Source of the DNA: Fusobacterium ulcerans ATCC 49185
GTDB taxonomy: Bacteria > Fusobacteriota > Fusobacteriia > Fusobacteriales > Fusobacteriaceae
Reading direction: 5' to 3'
DNA length: 64,000 bases
Assembly: GCF_900683735.1 (NCBI RefSeq)
Contig: NZ_LR215979.1
Coordinates: 248,001-312,000, forward strand
This document shows, piece by piece, positions 16,678-25,675 of this stretch. Each line of letters starts with the position of its first letter. Positions within the stretch are counted from its first letter, which is position 1. The position numbers and the translations under genes are program-made. Under the pieces are notes generated by a model that did no database searches, was not told the DNA's origin, and saw only the letters and a program-made list of their open reading frames with translations.

Positions 16678-17775
16678 ATGGCAGATATAAGAGTTAAAAT
16701 AGCAGGTTTAGAATATGAGAATCCAGTGATAGTGGCAGCAGGACCACCTTCAAAAGATGCAGAAGCATGTAGAGCATGTGTAGAAAATGGAGCAGCAGGA
16801 GTAGTTGCAAAAACTGTATCAGCAGTTCCAGCAAATGTGCCAAAACCATGTATGCATGATTTTAAAGGGAAACTATTTCTTAATACAGAATTATGGTCTG
16901 AGCTTTCAGTGGAACATTGGGTGGCAGAAGAATATGAAAAATGTAAAGTGAATAATGAACCATTAATAATAGGAATGGGATATGTAGAATCTGATATTAG
17001 AACCCTTATACCTATGCTTGATAAATATGCAGATGCTTATGAAATTTCAAGTCATTATGTAGGAAGAGATCTTACTCCTATGCTGAATACATTGAGAGCA
17101 GCAAAGGAACTTACTAAAAAACCAGTATTTATGAAAGTATCTCCAGGAGTAGAGAATTTAGGAGAAGTAGGAAGAATTTTAGAAGAAAATGGAGCAGATG
17201 GATTAGTAGCTATTAACTCAGTAGGTCCTTGTCTGTCAATAGATATAGAAACTGGAAAACCATTTATGGGAAGTGCAACAGGGTATGGTTGGATGTCAGG
17301 GGCAGCTATAAAACCAATAGCATTAAGAGTTGTATATGAACTTGCAAAAGCAGTAAAAATCCCAGTATTTGGTGTAGGTGGAGTTACTTGTGGAGCAGAT
17401 GTTATAGAGATGGTAATGGCAGGAGCAGCAGCAGTTCAAGTATGTACTCAGGGAATAATTGAAGGACCTAAAGCTTTTGGAAGAATAGCAAAAGAAACAA
17501 ATGAGTGGCTTGATAAACATGGATATAATTCTTTAGATGAAATAAGAGGAGTAACAATAAAATACTTAGCTGAAAGAGAAAAAGCTAACTATATTACAAA
17601 TCCTCCAGTTGTATCAGCAGATAAATGTATAGGATGTGGAGTCTGTAAAACTGTGTGTGGATATAAAGCAATAGAAATAATTGAGAAAAAAGCTGTTATT
17701 AATAAGGATAAATGTTTTGGATGCGGAGTATGCGTTTCTAAATGTCCTACAAAAGCTATGGATATAGCTAGATAA
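16678..17775 (+). CDS. PreA-like dihydroorotate/dihydropyrimidine dehydrogenase with C-terminal 2[4Fe-4S] ferredoxin domain
   Basis: This 365-residue protein has an FMN-type TIM barrel of the dihydroorotate dehydrogenase family (residues ~1-300, with MGYVESDIRT and GVGGVTCGADVIEMVMAGAAAVQV). A ferredoxin domain follows, with two CxxCxxCxxxC clusters at C317/320/323/327 and C346/349/352/356. That is the layout of the PreA subunit of NAD-dependent dihydropyrimidine dehydrogenase. It starts at an ATG with AGGAGG. It sits between the purine permease and the xanthine dehydrogenase, where related clusters usually carry the larger Fe-S flavoprotein YgfK. No PreT partner is in the window. It may reduce a purine-derived ring or shuttle electrons for the molybdoenzyme; both are inference. 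Confidence 0.88.
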   Translation: MADIRVKIAGLEYENPVIVAAGPPSKDAEACRACVENGAAGVVAKTVSAVPANVPKPCMHDFKGKLFLNTELWSELSVEHWVAEEYEKCKVNNEPLIIGMGYVESDIRTLIPMLDKYADAYEISSHYVGRDLTPMLNTLRAAKELTKKPVFMKVSPGVENLGEVGRILEENGADGLVAINSVGPCLSIDIETGKPFMGSATGYGWMSGAAIKPIALRVVYELAKAVKIPVFGVGGVTCGADVIEMVMAGAAAVQVCTQGIIEGPKAFGRIAKETNEWLDKHGYNSLDEIRGVTIKYLAEREKANYITNPPVVSADKCIGCGVCKTVCGYKAIEIIEKKAVINKDKCFGCGVCVSKCPTKAMDIAR

Positions 17776-17792
17776 AAATAATGGAGGGAAAT

Positions 17793-20363
17793 ATGGGAGA
17801 GGTATACACTTTTATAGTAAATGGGCAGAAGATAGAAACTTCCCAAGATAAAAATTTATTAGACTTCCTTAGGGACGATTTGGGACTTATTTCAGTGAAA
17901 AATGGATGTAAAGAAGGTGCCTGTGGTACTTGTACAGTACTTATAGATGGAAAGGCAATGAAATCATGTATATTTACCACTAAGAAAATAGATGGTAAAG
18001 AGATAGGAACTATAGAAGGGTTTTCAGAAAGAGATAAATCAGTTTTTGCCTATGCTTTCACTGAGTGTGGAGCAGTGCAGTGTGGATTTTGTATTCCAGG
18101 AATGGTTATAGCAGCAAAAAGTCTTTTTCTAAAGACACTTGCTCCTACCAGAGAGGAAGTAAAAAAAGCTCTGGTTGGAAATATCTGCAGATGTACAGGA
18201 TATGTTAAGATAGAGGAAGCAATACTTTTAGCAGCAGAATTGTTCAGAGAAAATAAAGAAGTTCCAGAAACACAGTGTGCAGGCTTAGTAGGAACACATG
18301 TACCAAGGGTAGATGGAGCTGTAAAAACATTAGGAACAGCAAAATATGCTGAGGACTACAAAGAAGATGGAATGTACTATGGAAGTGCAGTGAGAACAAA
18401 ATATCCTAGAGCAAAGGTACTGTCTATCGACTACAGTGAAGCTTTGAAATTAGATGGAGTTCTTGGTGTACTCACAGCAGCAGATGTTCCAGGAAAAAAT
18501 AATATAGGACATTTGGAATTTATCTCTGACTGGGATGCCCTCATACCAGTTGGAGGTATAACAAGATATATTGGTGATGCAGTAGCATTGGTTGCTGCCA
18601 AAGATAAGAAAATATTGGAAGAAGCTAAAAAACTTGTAAAAGTAGAGTATGAAGAACTTGAGGGATTGTTCACAATAGAAGATGCCATGGCTGACGGAGC
18701 TCCTCTTATCCATTCTAAACCTAATAATGTTTTGGTAAGAGAGGTATTGAAAAGAGGGGATTATGAAGGGGCTCTGTTAAATTCAAAATATAAGGTAACA
18801 AATGTATATGAAACACCTGCAACAGAACATGCTTATTTGGAGCCTGAGTCAGCTCTTGCTATGCCATATGGAAATGGAGGTATAGAAATACATACTTCCA
18901 GCCAATCAGTATATGATGAACAAAGAGAAATAGCAAGACTTCTAGGATTGGAAAGAGATCAGGTAAGAGTAAAATCAGCATATGTAGGTGGAGGATTTGG
19001 TGGAAAAGAAGATATGTCTGTACAACATCATGCAGCTCTTCTTGCATATGTTTTGAAAAAACCTGTTCAGGTAACTTTGAGTAGACAGGAAAGCATAAAT
19101 ATAAGTACTAAAAGACATCCTATGAAAATAGAAATGACTACATGCTGTGATGAAAATGGTATACTTACAGGAATGAAATGTAAGATATATGCTGATACAG
19201 GAGCTTATGCTTCATTGGGAGGTCCTGTACTGCAAAGAGCCTGTACTCATGCAGCTGGACCATATAATTATCAGAATATTGATATAGAAGGAATAGCTGT
19301 TTATACAAATAATCCTGTAGGAGGAGCATTCAGAGGATTTGGAGTTACCCAATCAGCTTTCGCTATAGAGGCAAATATAAATCAGCTGGCAGAACTTACA
19401 GGACTTTCTCCATGGGAAATAAGATACAGAAACGCTATCAGACCAGGACAGGTACTTCCAAATGGACAGATAGCTGATGAGGGAACAGCTCTGGTAGAAA
19501 CTCTTGAAGCTGTAAAGGATGAATATTTTAATAATAAGATAGTAGGAATTGCATGTGCAATGAAAAATGCAGGAGTAGGAGTAGGACTTCCAGACATTGG
19601 AAAATGCAGACTTACTATAGAAAAGGGAAAAGTAAGAATAAGAACATCAGCAGCTTGCATAGGGCAGGGAATGGCAACAGTTTGTCTGCAGATGTTGTGT
19701 GAAACTACAGGACTTACAGCAGATAAGGTAGTAGTTGATTCTCCAGACACGGGAATAACTCCTAACAGTGGAACGACAACAGCTTCAAGGCAGACAGTAT
19801 TTACAGGGGAGGCAACAAGGGTAGCTTCTCTTGAACTAAAGAAACAGCTTGAAACAAAAACATTGGAAGAACTAGAAGGCTGGGATTATGAAGGACAGTA
19901 TTCAGGAATTACAGATAAAATGGGATCAGATAAGCCTAATCCTGTAAGTCATGTGGCTTATGGATATGCTACTCAAATAGTGATATTGGATGAAAATGGA
20001 AAAGTTCAGAAAGTGACCGCAGCTCATGATGTAGGCCGTGCTATCAATCCAAAAGCTTTAGAAGGACAGATAGAAGGTGGAGTAGTTATGGGACTTGGAT
20101 ATGGACTTACTGAAATTATGCCTGTGGAAAAAGGAGTACCTAAAGTAAAATTTGGAACTCTTGGATTATTCAGAGCTACAAATACTCCAGAAATTGAAGC
20201 TGTAATAGTAGAAAAAAATAGAGCAGAATTAGCTTATGGAGCAAAGGGTGTAGGAGAAATAGTTGTTATCCCTACAGCACCAGCTGTTCAAAATGCTTAT
20301 TTTAAGTATGATGGAGAGTTTAGAACTTCTCTTCCTCTACAAAAAACAGCATACAGAAAATAA
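17793..20363 (+). CDS. xdhD: Selenium-dependent-type xanthine dehydrogenase (fused [2Fe-2S] + molybdopterin subunits)
   Basis: This 856-residue molybdenum hydroxylase has an N-terminal plant-type [2Fe-2S] domain (cysteines 39, 44, 47, 59) and a second [2Fe-2S] helical domain (C97, C100, C132, C134 in NICRCTGY). The molybdopterin part runs from ~165 to the end, with GGGFGGKEDM, GGAFRGFGVTQ, a GQGMATV loop and the catalytic Glu in GAKGVGEIVV. The length fits the fused selenium-dependent XDH/XdhD type, which lacks an FAD domain. A start at 17781 would place the GGAGGG site inside the gene, so ATG 17793 is chosen. No in-frame TGA occurs; selenium in this family is a labile cofactor rather than selenocysteine. 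No FAD subunit is nearby, so the electron partner is unclear. Confidence 0.88.
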   Translation: MGEVYTFIVNGQKIETSQDKNLLDFLRDDLGLISVKNGCKEGACGTCTVLIDGKAMKSCIFTTKKIDGKEIGTIEGFSERDKSVFAYAFTECGAVQCGFCIPGMVIAAKSLFLKTLAPTREEVKKALVGNICRCTGYVKIEEAILLAAELFRENKEVPETQCAGLVGTHVPRVDGAVKTLGTAKYAEDYKEDGMYYGSAVRTKYPRAKVLSIDYSEALKLDGVLGVLTAADVPGKNNIGHLEFISDWDALIPVGGITRYIGDAVALVAAKDKKILEEAKKLVKVEYEELEGLFTIEDAMADGAPLIHSKPNNVLVREVLKRGDYEGALLNSKYKVTNVYETPATEHAYLEPESALAMPYGNGGIEIHTSSQSVYDEQREIARLLGLERDQVRVKSAYVGGGFGGKEDMSVQHHAALLAYVLKKPVQVTLSRQESINISTKRHPMKIEMTTCCDENGILTGMKCKIYADTGAYASLGGPVLQRACTHAAGPYNYQNIDIEGIAVYTNNPVGGAFRGFGVTQSAFAIEANINQLAELTGLSPWEIRYRNAIRPGQVLPNGQIADEGTALVETLEAVKDEYFNNKIVGIACAMKNAGVGVGLPDIGKCRLTIEKGKVRIRTSAACIGQGMATVCLQMLCETTGLTADKVVVDSPDTGITPNSGTTTASRQTVFTGEATRVASLELKKQLETKTLEELEGWDYEGQYSGITDKMGSDKPNPVSHVAYGYATQIVILDENGKVQKVTAAHDVGRAINPKALEGQIEGGVVMGLGYGLTEIMPVEKGVPKVKFGTLGLFRATNTPEIEAVIVEKNRAELAYGAKGVGEIVVIPTAPAVQNAYFKYDGEFRTSLPLQKTAYRK

Positions 20364-20371
20364 AAATTAAA

Positions 20372-20426
20372 AATGAACTGCACCTGAAATCTTAGATGGT
20401 AAGAAGAAAGGTGCAGTTTATTTTTG
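20372..20426 (+). terminator. Terminator of the ssnA-permease-preA-xdh operon
   Basis: Perfect 10-bp arms AACTGCACCT (20376-20385) and AGGTGCAGTT (20409-20418) are followed by TATTTTTG. It lies 12 bp after the xdh stop. Confidence 0.85.
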
Positions 20427-20466
20427 TATATATAATTGAAAAAATATGAATCTCAAAATAAAAACA

Positions 20467-20505
20467 CTCTCTAGCTTAGTTGTCTAAGATTTTGGGTGAG
20501 TATAT
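20467..20505 (-). terminator. Weak terminator-like hairpin after the PrpR-like regulator
   Basis: On the minus strand a CTTAG-ACAA-CTAAG hairpin with outer ACTC/GAGT pairing is followed by TTTTTATTTT. The stem is imperfect. Part of it (minus-strand CACCcAAAATCTTAGA) is nearly identical to plus-strand CACCTGAAATCTTAGA at 20381-20396, so the two stretches form a long imperfect inverted repeat. Confidence 0.4.
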
Positions 20506-20512
20506 TTTATTA

Positions 20513-22576
20513 TTAATTGGATGAAATTATTTTTTTAATAATGCTATTTCCTTTTTCAGTTAAATAAGTTCCACTTCTTCCCTTATTTACTTTTACATAT
20601 TTTTCTTTTTGAAATTTTTTTAATATTTCACGAACTTCATGCTCAGTGATAAGACAGCCTATTTCTTCACATGCTTTTATAATTCCTTTTCTTCCAAATC
20701 CTTTTCCATATGAATAACGATTTTCTAAGACTTGTAAAACAGCCAGTTCTTGAGGAAGAAGTTTTAAATTGGAACTGCTGTTTCCTGATTTTTTAACATT
20801 TACTTTTATATGATTTTGGATTAAGCTGTTTTGAAATGCTTCTGGCAAATGAGAATAATCTATCTTAGGAATATTTAAACAAGAAAAATATTCAATTAAA
20901 TTTCGCAGTTCTCTCACATTACCCTGCCATGGATAATTTAAAAATATAGATTTAACTGTATCAGTTAATTCAAAGCTTGTATTTAATTCATTTTGAAAGT
21001 ATTTGATAAGTGAAAAAATATCCTCTTTTCGTTCTTTCAATGATGGAATGCGAATTGGGATTACATTTAAACGATAATATAAATCTTTTCTGAATTTTGA
21101 CTGCATAATTTTTTCAACTATATTTTCATTGGTAGATGAGATTATTCTTACATCTATACTGATTGGTTCTGTAGCTCCTATTTTAACTATTTCTTTTTCT
21201 TGTAAAACTCTCAATAATTTTACCTGCATCATAGGGCTCATTGATTCAATTTCATCTAAGAATAATGTTCCTCCATTTGCAAATTCAAAAAGTCCAATTT
21301 TTCCTCCTTTTTTTGCTCCTGTAAAAGAACCTTCAGTATATCCAAAAAGTTCACTTTCCAGAAGGGTTTCAGGAAGAGCAGCACAATTTATTGCAACAAA
21401 AGCTGCATTTTTTCTGGGAGAAGCATTGTGGATAGCCTGAGCAAACATTTCTTTTCCTACACCACTATCTCCTTCGAGAATTATAGAGCCATTATTAGCA
21501 GCCATTCGTATAGCTATTTCTTTTATTGACTGGATAGCAGGACTTGTTCCAATAATATCATCAAATGTAAATCTAGCATAAGATTTTTTTTTGATTTTTT
21601 GAATCCGCAAAGCATTTTGCTTTTTTTCAGAAATATCAAATTTTTCTAATAAAACAAAATTACCAAGAATTTGATTTTTTAAAAGGAGGGGCATTATAGA
21701 CACACTGATCTCATTATTTTCTATTTTGATAAGCTTTGAATTTTCATCAATAAGTACAGGTAAAGGGTCAGTTGTAAGCCACGGAAAAACTTCTTTGATA
21801 GATTTTCCAATAATATTAGAATTAAGTTGTAAAAGATTTTTTGCTGTTTCATTTATCATAGAAATATCATTTTTTTCATCCATAACAATTACTCCTGAAT
21901 CTAAGGAGTTAAGTATAGCCTCAAGTTTCAATTCAGTAGTAAGATTGTTGTATGAAATCTTTTGAAGGGAATAATCTTTTACAGCCAAAGAATTGACATA
22001 GTTTTCAAACTCTCTACCCTTTAATACAAAATTAAGATTTAATTTTAGAGCTATTTCATAAATAGTATTGATTGATAATTTTCTGCATCCTAAATCTACA
22101 CAATTAGTTATTTTAGCTGGAATAAGTTCCTTTTCACCAGTAGCAAAAGCAAGATCAACTGGAGGTACTTTTTTCATTTTGGGATAGTAGAGAAAAAATT
22201 CGATGTTGGATATTCCCAGATGAGTTAACTGAGATAGACTTTCCATTGTCATATGTTTATTCTGATTTACTATTAATGCTTTTGTACCAATAGGATATTT
22301 TCTTAAAATATCAACTGCCTTTTTGGAGAAAACAATATCAGCTCTAACAGTTTTAGATTCTGGAGGTAAAAATGGTTCTGCCCATTTATTTTTTTTAATA
22401 TCATCACTAGTAGCTGATAAAAGATATAAATCACAGTTATGAATCATTCTCAAAGTTTTTTCTTCAATACTGTAAGTATATATATCAATATTATCAGTAA
22501 AAACCTGAGATAAGATATCTTTATAAAAGTTGGCAATAGAACTAGCTTTAGAAATTATACCTATTGATTTTTTCAT
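20513..22576 (-). CDS. PrpR-like sigma-54-dependent activator
   Basis: This 687-residue enhancer-binding protein has an N-terminal PrpR_N-like sensing domain (residues ~1-195) and a PAS domain (~215-310). An AAA+ module (~340-570) follows, with Walker A GDSGVGKE (369-376), a GSFTGA loop (416-421, instead of GAFTGA) and Walker B GTLFLDEIESM. The C terminus is not a Fis helix-turn-helix. It looks like a winged helix (residues ~600-680, with TEHEVREILKKFQKEKYVKVNKGRSGTYL split around the wing). It is the last gene of a leftward operon with a D-aminoacylase and a PLP enzyme. The divergent NhaC gene has a perfect -24/-12 promoter, its most likely target. PrpR_N domains bind small organic acids in known cases; the effector here is unknown. 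Confidence 0.88.
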   Translation of the reverse strand: MKKSIGIISKASSIANFYKDILSQVFTDNIDIYTYSIEEKTLRMIHNCDLYLLSATSDDIKKNKWAEPFLPPESKTVRADIVFSKKAVDILRKYPIGTKALIVNQNKHMTMESLSQLTHLGISNIEFFLYYPKMKKVPPVDLAFATGEKELIPAKITNCVDLGCRKLSINTIYEIALKLNLNFVLKGREFENYVNSLAVKDYSLQKISYNNLTTELKLEAILNSLDSGVIVMDEKNDISMINETAKNLLQLNSNIIGKSIKEVFPWLTTDPLPVLIDENSKLIKIENNEISVSIMPLLLKNQILGNFVLLEKFDISEKKQNALRIQKIKKKSYARFTFDDIIGTSPAIQSIKEIAIRMAANNGSIILEGDSGVGKEMFAQAIHNASPRKNAAFVAINCAALPETLLESELFGYTEGSFTGAKKGGKIGLFEFANGGTLFLDEIESMSPMMQVKLLRVLQEKEIVKIGATEPISIDVRIISSTNENIVEKIMQSKFRKDLYYRLNVIPIRIPSLKERKEDIFSLIKYFQNELNTSFELTDTVKSIFLNYPWQGNVRELRNLIEYFSCLNIPKIDYSHLPEAFQNSLIQNHIKVNVKKSGNSSSNLKLLPQELAVLQVLENRYSYGKGFGRKGIIKACEEIGCLITEHEVREILKKFQKEKYVKVNKGRSGTYLTEKGNSIIKKIISSN

Positions 22577-22594
22577 TAGTATATCCTCCCCATC

Positions 22595-24181
22595 TTAATG
22601 AAGAACTTCTCCATATTTTCCAATTAACTTTTCATCTTTCCATGTAATTTCTCCATTAACAAGGACATAATTCATTCCTGTAGAAAGATGATTAGAATTG
22701 TCAAAAGTTGCATTATCTCCAAGTTTATCAATATCAAAAATAAGTATGTCAGCAAAATTTCCTTCAGCTAAGACTCCACGTTTTTCATAACCTAGCCTTT
22801 TAGCAGGCATTTGTGTAATTTTATGTATACCTTCTTGTAATGAAAGAATTTTTAAATCTTTAATATAGTATTTAAGAAAATGAGTAAAAGCAGCCATTTT
22901 TCTAGGATGAGGAGTATCACTCTCATCATACAAAGCATCTGAAATTACAATTGAGTAAGGAAGTTTAGCAATTTTTATGATGTCATCTGGAGAAATATTA
23001 AAACCAACAATTCCTACTTTTCCATTTTCACTTTCAAGTAAACAAGATATAAATTCTATCTCATCTTTAAAGCCAGATTCAACAGTACATTGATGAATAG
23101 TTTTTCCTATATATTTTTTATTTTCTATTTTAGAAAGACTACTGATCATAGAATGTGACCAACGAAAATCAGGGTTGATATTCTCATCATTTGGACCTGG
23201 ATTTTGATAGCAATAACGCATCTTTTCCATGCTTTCTTTTGAGGTAATATTTTTTAAAATATCATCAAAATTTCTATCAAGAAAAGAAACTGGAAGAATT
23301 GCTGCTAATGTAGTGGCTGTTCCATGATAAGGATAAAAATCCACTGTAATATCCATTCCATTCTTTTGAGCATTTTCTATTAAATTAATTGCTTTAGTAA
23401 GTATTGTATTCCAGTTTTCTGGTCCCAATGCTTTTAAATGACTTATATGAAGAGCCATATCATTTTCCTGTGCAATCTCAATACTTTCTTTAACTGCTTC
23501 TACAAGCTTGGAAGCTTCATCACGCATATGAGGCATGTAAATCATATTTTTTCCTTTGCATGGAGCAAAAAGCCTTTTCATTTCTTCAGTAGTATTATAG
23601 ACTTCAGGGAGATATACTAAACCAGATGAAACCCCCTTTATTCCAAGATCAACAGCTTCTTTTATATATTCCTGAGCTTTAAGCATTTCTGTTTCAGTAA
23701 AAGGAGAAGTATCATATCCTTTTACTGCAAGCCTCACAGCTCCAGTACCTTGCAGTGTTGAAATATTAACAGGTTTGTCTATAGACTTCAAGTCACTGAT
23801 GTAGTCACTTAATTTTGAATATTTTGTATCCTTAACTGGATAGCCATGTGTTGGGACAGAATAATCGTATAAACCTTTAGATTTTTCTGTATATGGAGCA
23901 AAGGAAAAGCCACAGACACCAGTTCCAATAGTGGTTATTCCTTGAGCTAGTTCAATTTTTCCAAAATCTTCCTTGAAAATTGCTAAGTCACAATGTCTGT
24001 GAATATCAATAAATCCTGGAGTGACAATTTTATTTTTCGCATTTATGATTTCAGCATTTTCAAACTCTATATCTTTATCTATTTTTTCAATAATATTATC
24101 TTTAATGAGAATATCTCCAATAAAAGGTTTATTTTCCAGTGTTCCATCATAAATTAAACCATTTTTAATTAGTTTATACAT
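22595..24181 (-). CDS. N-acyl-D-amino-acid deacylase (second D-aminoacylase)
   Basis: This 528-residue amidohydrolase of the D-aminoacylase family resembles the gene at 5143-6720 in length and motif order but is clearly diverged. Motifs are FIDIHRHCDLA (metal HxH, with Arg in place of Gly between), GITTIGTGVCGFSFAPY (conserved cysteine), YMPHMRDEA, HISHLKALG, DFYPYHGTAT and IVISDALYDESDTPHPR near the C terminus. It should free a D-amino acid from an N-acyl or N-carbonyl derivative. The upstream partner is a PLP enzyme of the D-cysteine desulfhydrase/ACC deaminase fold, which could act directly on the released D-amino acid. It lies 11 bp from the PLP gene and 18 bp from the activator. Confidence 0.85.
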   Translation of the reverse strand: MYKLIKNGLIYDGTLENKPFIGDILIKDNIIEKIDKDIEFENAEIINAKNKIVTPGFIDIHRHCDLAIFKEDFGKIELAQGITTIGTGVCGFSFAPYTEKSKGLYDYSVPTHGYPVKDTKYSKLSDYISDLKSIDKPVNISTLQGTGAVRLAVKGYDTSPFTETEMLKAQEYIKEAVDLGIKGVSSGLVYLPEVYNTTEEMKRLFAPCKGKNMIYMPHMRDEASKLVEAVKESIEIAQENDMALHISHLKALGPENWNTILTKAINLIENAQKNGMDITVDFYPYHGTATTLAAILPVSFLDRNFDDILKNITSKESMEKMRYCYQNPGPNDENINPDFRWSHSMISSLSKIENKKYIGKTIHQCTVESGFKDEIEFISCLLESENGKVGIVGFNISPDDIIKIAKLPYSIVISDALYDESDTPHPRKMAAFTHFLKYYIKDLKILSLQEGIHKITQMPAKRLGYEKRGVLAEGNFADILIFDIDKLGDNATFDNSNHLSTGMNYVLVNGEITWKDEKLIGKYGEVLH

Positions 24182-24192
24182 AGCAACACCCC

Positions 24193-25287
24193 TTATAATT
24201 TCATAACTGTCACATGATCTTTTTCTTCATCTGACCATAATAATTTTTGTAAAGAATCACAATGTTCTTTTCCAAATAAACCAGGAGCACCTCCAGAATG
24301 AAGTAATACAGCATTTTCATTTGCTGGAATTATTTCTTTTTCTATTAAATCCACAAATCCTCTGAAAACTTTTCCAGTATAGCAAGGGTCAAGTATAATT
24401 GCTTCAGTAGAAGCCATAAGTTCTATATTTTTTTGAGTTTCTATATCAGGTTCATTGTAATTAGTACCCCCATAAGGAATTGCCTCATTACCTATTTCGA
24501 GATGAATATCTTCTTTTTTACATGTGAATCCCATATCAAAGAATTTACTGATTTCATTGATTGATTTTGCAGTATCTTCTATAGGAGTATAATCAGGTTC
24601 TATTGGAATACCAATAACCTCAAAAGGAGCATTGAAATATTTTGCTCCAGCCCATAAACCAGCAAAGGTACCTGTTGAACCATAGCCACATACAAGATAT
24701 TTAGCAGTGATATCCTGCTCTTTCATCTGTTTCATGATTTCAGGGACAAACATTGCATATCCTGCAGAGCCAATAACTCCTTGACCTCCTACAGGAATGC
24801 TCAATATTTTTTCTCCCTGCATTTCATATTTTTTTACAATTTTATCTGCACATTCCTGTAAGAATTTTTTTTCAGCAAAGTGACGTTCATCTTTTGGCAG
24901 ATTTTCAGCAGATGAGTAATCAACAAAATAAATATCTGCTCCCATCAATCTATCAAGCAAAAGATTTCCTGACAGATAATCAGGTTTCTTACCTTTTAAA
25001 ACCAAAATAGGTTTTAGTCCATATTTCACAGCTGCTGCAACAGTAAGCCTTCCATGATTTGTTTGAACACCACCAAATGTCATAAGTGCTGTATATCCAT
25101 TATCAATAGCATACTGAACCAGATATTCAAGCTTTCTGGTTTTGTTTCCTCCTAAAGCAAGTCCAGACATATCATCACGTTTAATATATAAGTTTCCTTT
25201 GCCAAGTTTTTTAGAAAGTTTTTCCATAAATTCAAGAGGAGTATTAGTATACCCAACATTAGCTTTTTTTAAATTTTCTATTTTCAT
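24193..25287 (-). CDS. PLP-dependent D-cysteine desulfhydrase / ACC-deaminase-like enzyme
   Basis: This 364-residue fold-type II PLP enzyme has its lysine at K49 in LALGGNKTRKLEYL. Other features are TFGGVQTNHGRLTVAA (substrate-binding Asn/His), SIPVGGQGVIGSAGYAMF, the phosphate-binding YGSTGTFAGL, and a C-terminal LLHSGGAPGLFG. Family members deaminate or desulfhydrate D-cysteine, D-serine-like substrates or ACC, giving a 2-oxo acid and ammonia. A first ATG at 25296 abuts the GGCGG site, so the ATG at 25287, nine bases from it, is the likelier start. It is first in the operon with the D-aminoacylase, which supports a two-step route from N-acyl-D-amino acid to 2-oxo acid. The exact substrate is inferred only. 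Confidence 0.85.
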   Translation of the reverse strand: MKIENLKKANVGYTNTPLEFMEKLSKKLGKGNLYIKRDDMSGLALGGNKTRKLEYLVQYAIDNGYTALMTFGGVQTNHGRLTVAAAVKYGLKPILVLKGKKPDYLSGNLLLDRLMGADIYFVDYSSAENLPKDERHFAEKKFLQECADKIVKKYEMQGEKILSIPVGGQGVIGSAGYAMFVPEIMKQMKEQDITAKYLVCGYGSTGTFAGLWAGAKYFNAPFEVIGIPIEPDYTPIEDTAKSINEISKFFDMGFTCKKEDIHLEIGNEAIPYGGTNYNEPDIETQKNIELMASTEAIILDPCYTGKVFRGFVDLIEKEIIPANENAVLLHSGGAPGLFGKEHCDSLQKLLWSDEEKDHVTVMKL

Positions 25288-25346
25288 TATAATCATCCGC
25301 CTTTAAAAAAATATTAAGGCAAATATTTAAGTTTATGTTCAACTGT

Positions 25347-25375
25347 ATTATAAGTGGGAAAAAATAACATGTCAA
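25347..25375 (-). promoter_or_regulatory. Consensus sigma-70 promoter for the PLP enzyme-deacylase-activator operon
   Basis: On the minus strand TTGACA (complement of 25370-25375) and TATAAT (complement of 25347-25352) are separated by exactly 17 bp, a perfect match in both hexamers. This operon therefore need not depend on its own sigma-54 activator. Confidence 0.85.
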
Positions 25376-25389
25376 GGGTATTTTATTAT

Positions 25390-25407
25390 ACAGGTTAAAT
25401 ATCCTGT
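25390..25407. promoter_or_regulatory. Inverted repeat, possible activator site in the 379-bp divergent region
   Basis: ACAGG-TTAAATAT-CCTGT (5-bp arms, 18 bp) lies about 160-175 bp upstream of the sigma-54 promoter, a suitable enhancer distance, and 15 bp upstream of the leftward -35. ATCCT or TCCTTATT elements recur to its right (25402, 25420, 25433 and 25462 regions). The rest of the gap 25288-25675 is AT-rich with nothing else recognisable apart from the two promoters. Confidence 0.4.
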
Positions 25408-25564
25408 TTAATTTTATTTTATCCTATTTATATCCTTATTACTCCAATTTATATTTTTATAATCCTTATTTTTGAAGATACAGTTATATATTTTTGGAAA
25501 AAAATAGATTGTTGATTTTAATTTAATTTTTAATTTCTTCTTTAATTGAGAAATCTAATAAATT

Positions 25565-25582
25565 TTGGCATAAGAGTTGCTT
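25565..25582 (+). promoter_or_regulatory. Sigma-54 (-24/-12) promoter of the NhaC-type gene
   Basis: TTGGCATAAGAGTTGCTT has GG at 25567-25568 and GC at 25579-25580 with 10 bases between. It closely resembles the ssnA promoter. The gene start is about 95 bp downstream. The divergent operon encodes the matching PrpR-like activator. Confidence 0.85.
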
Positions 25583-25675
25583 ATATAATAGACAAATGGT
25601 AAATAGAAAGTTTATGTTCAAAATTTTCTAACAAAGTAAAAGAATTATATAAAACATATAAAAGGAGAGATATTT

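Noticed and set aside
17793-20363. Possible selenocysteine codon in the xanthine dehydrogenase
   Set aside because: The gene is read through without any in-frame TGA, and selenium in this family is a labile non-protein ligand.
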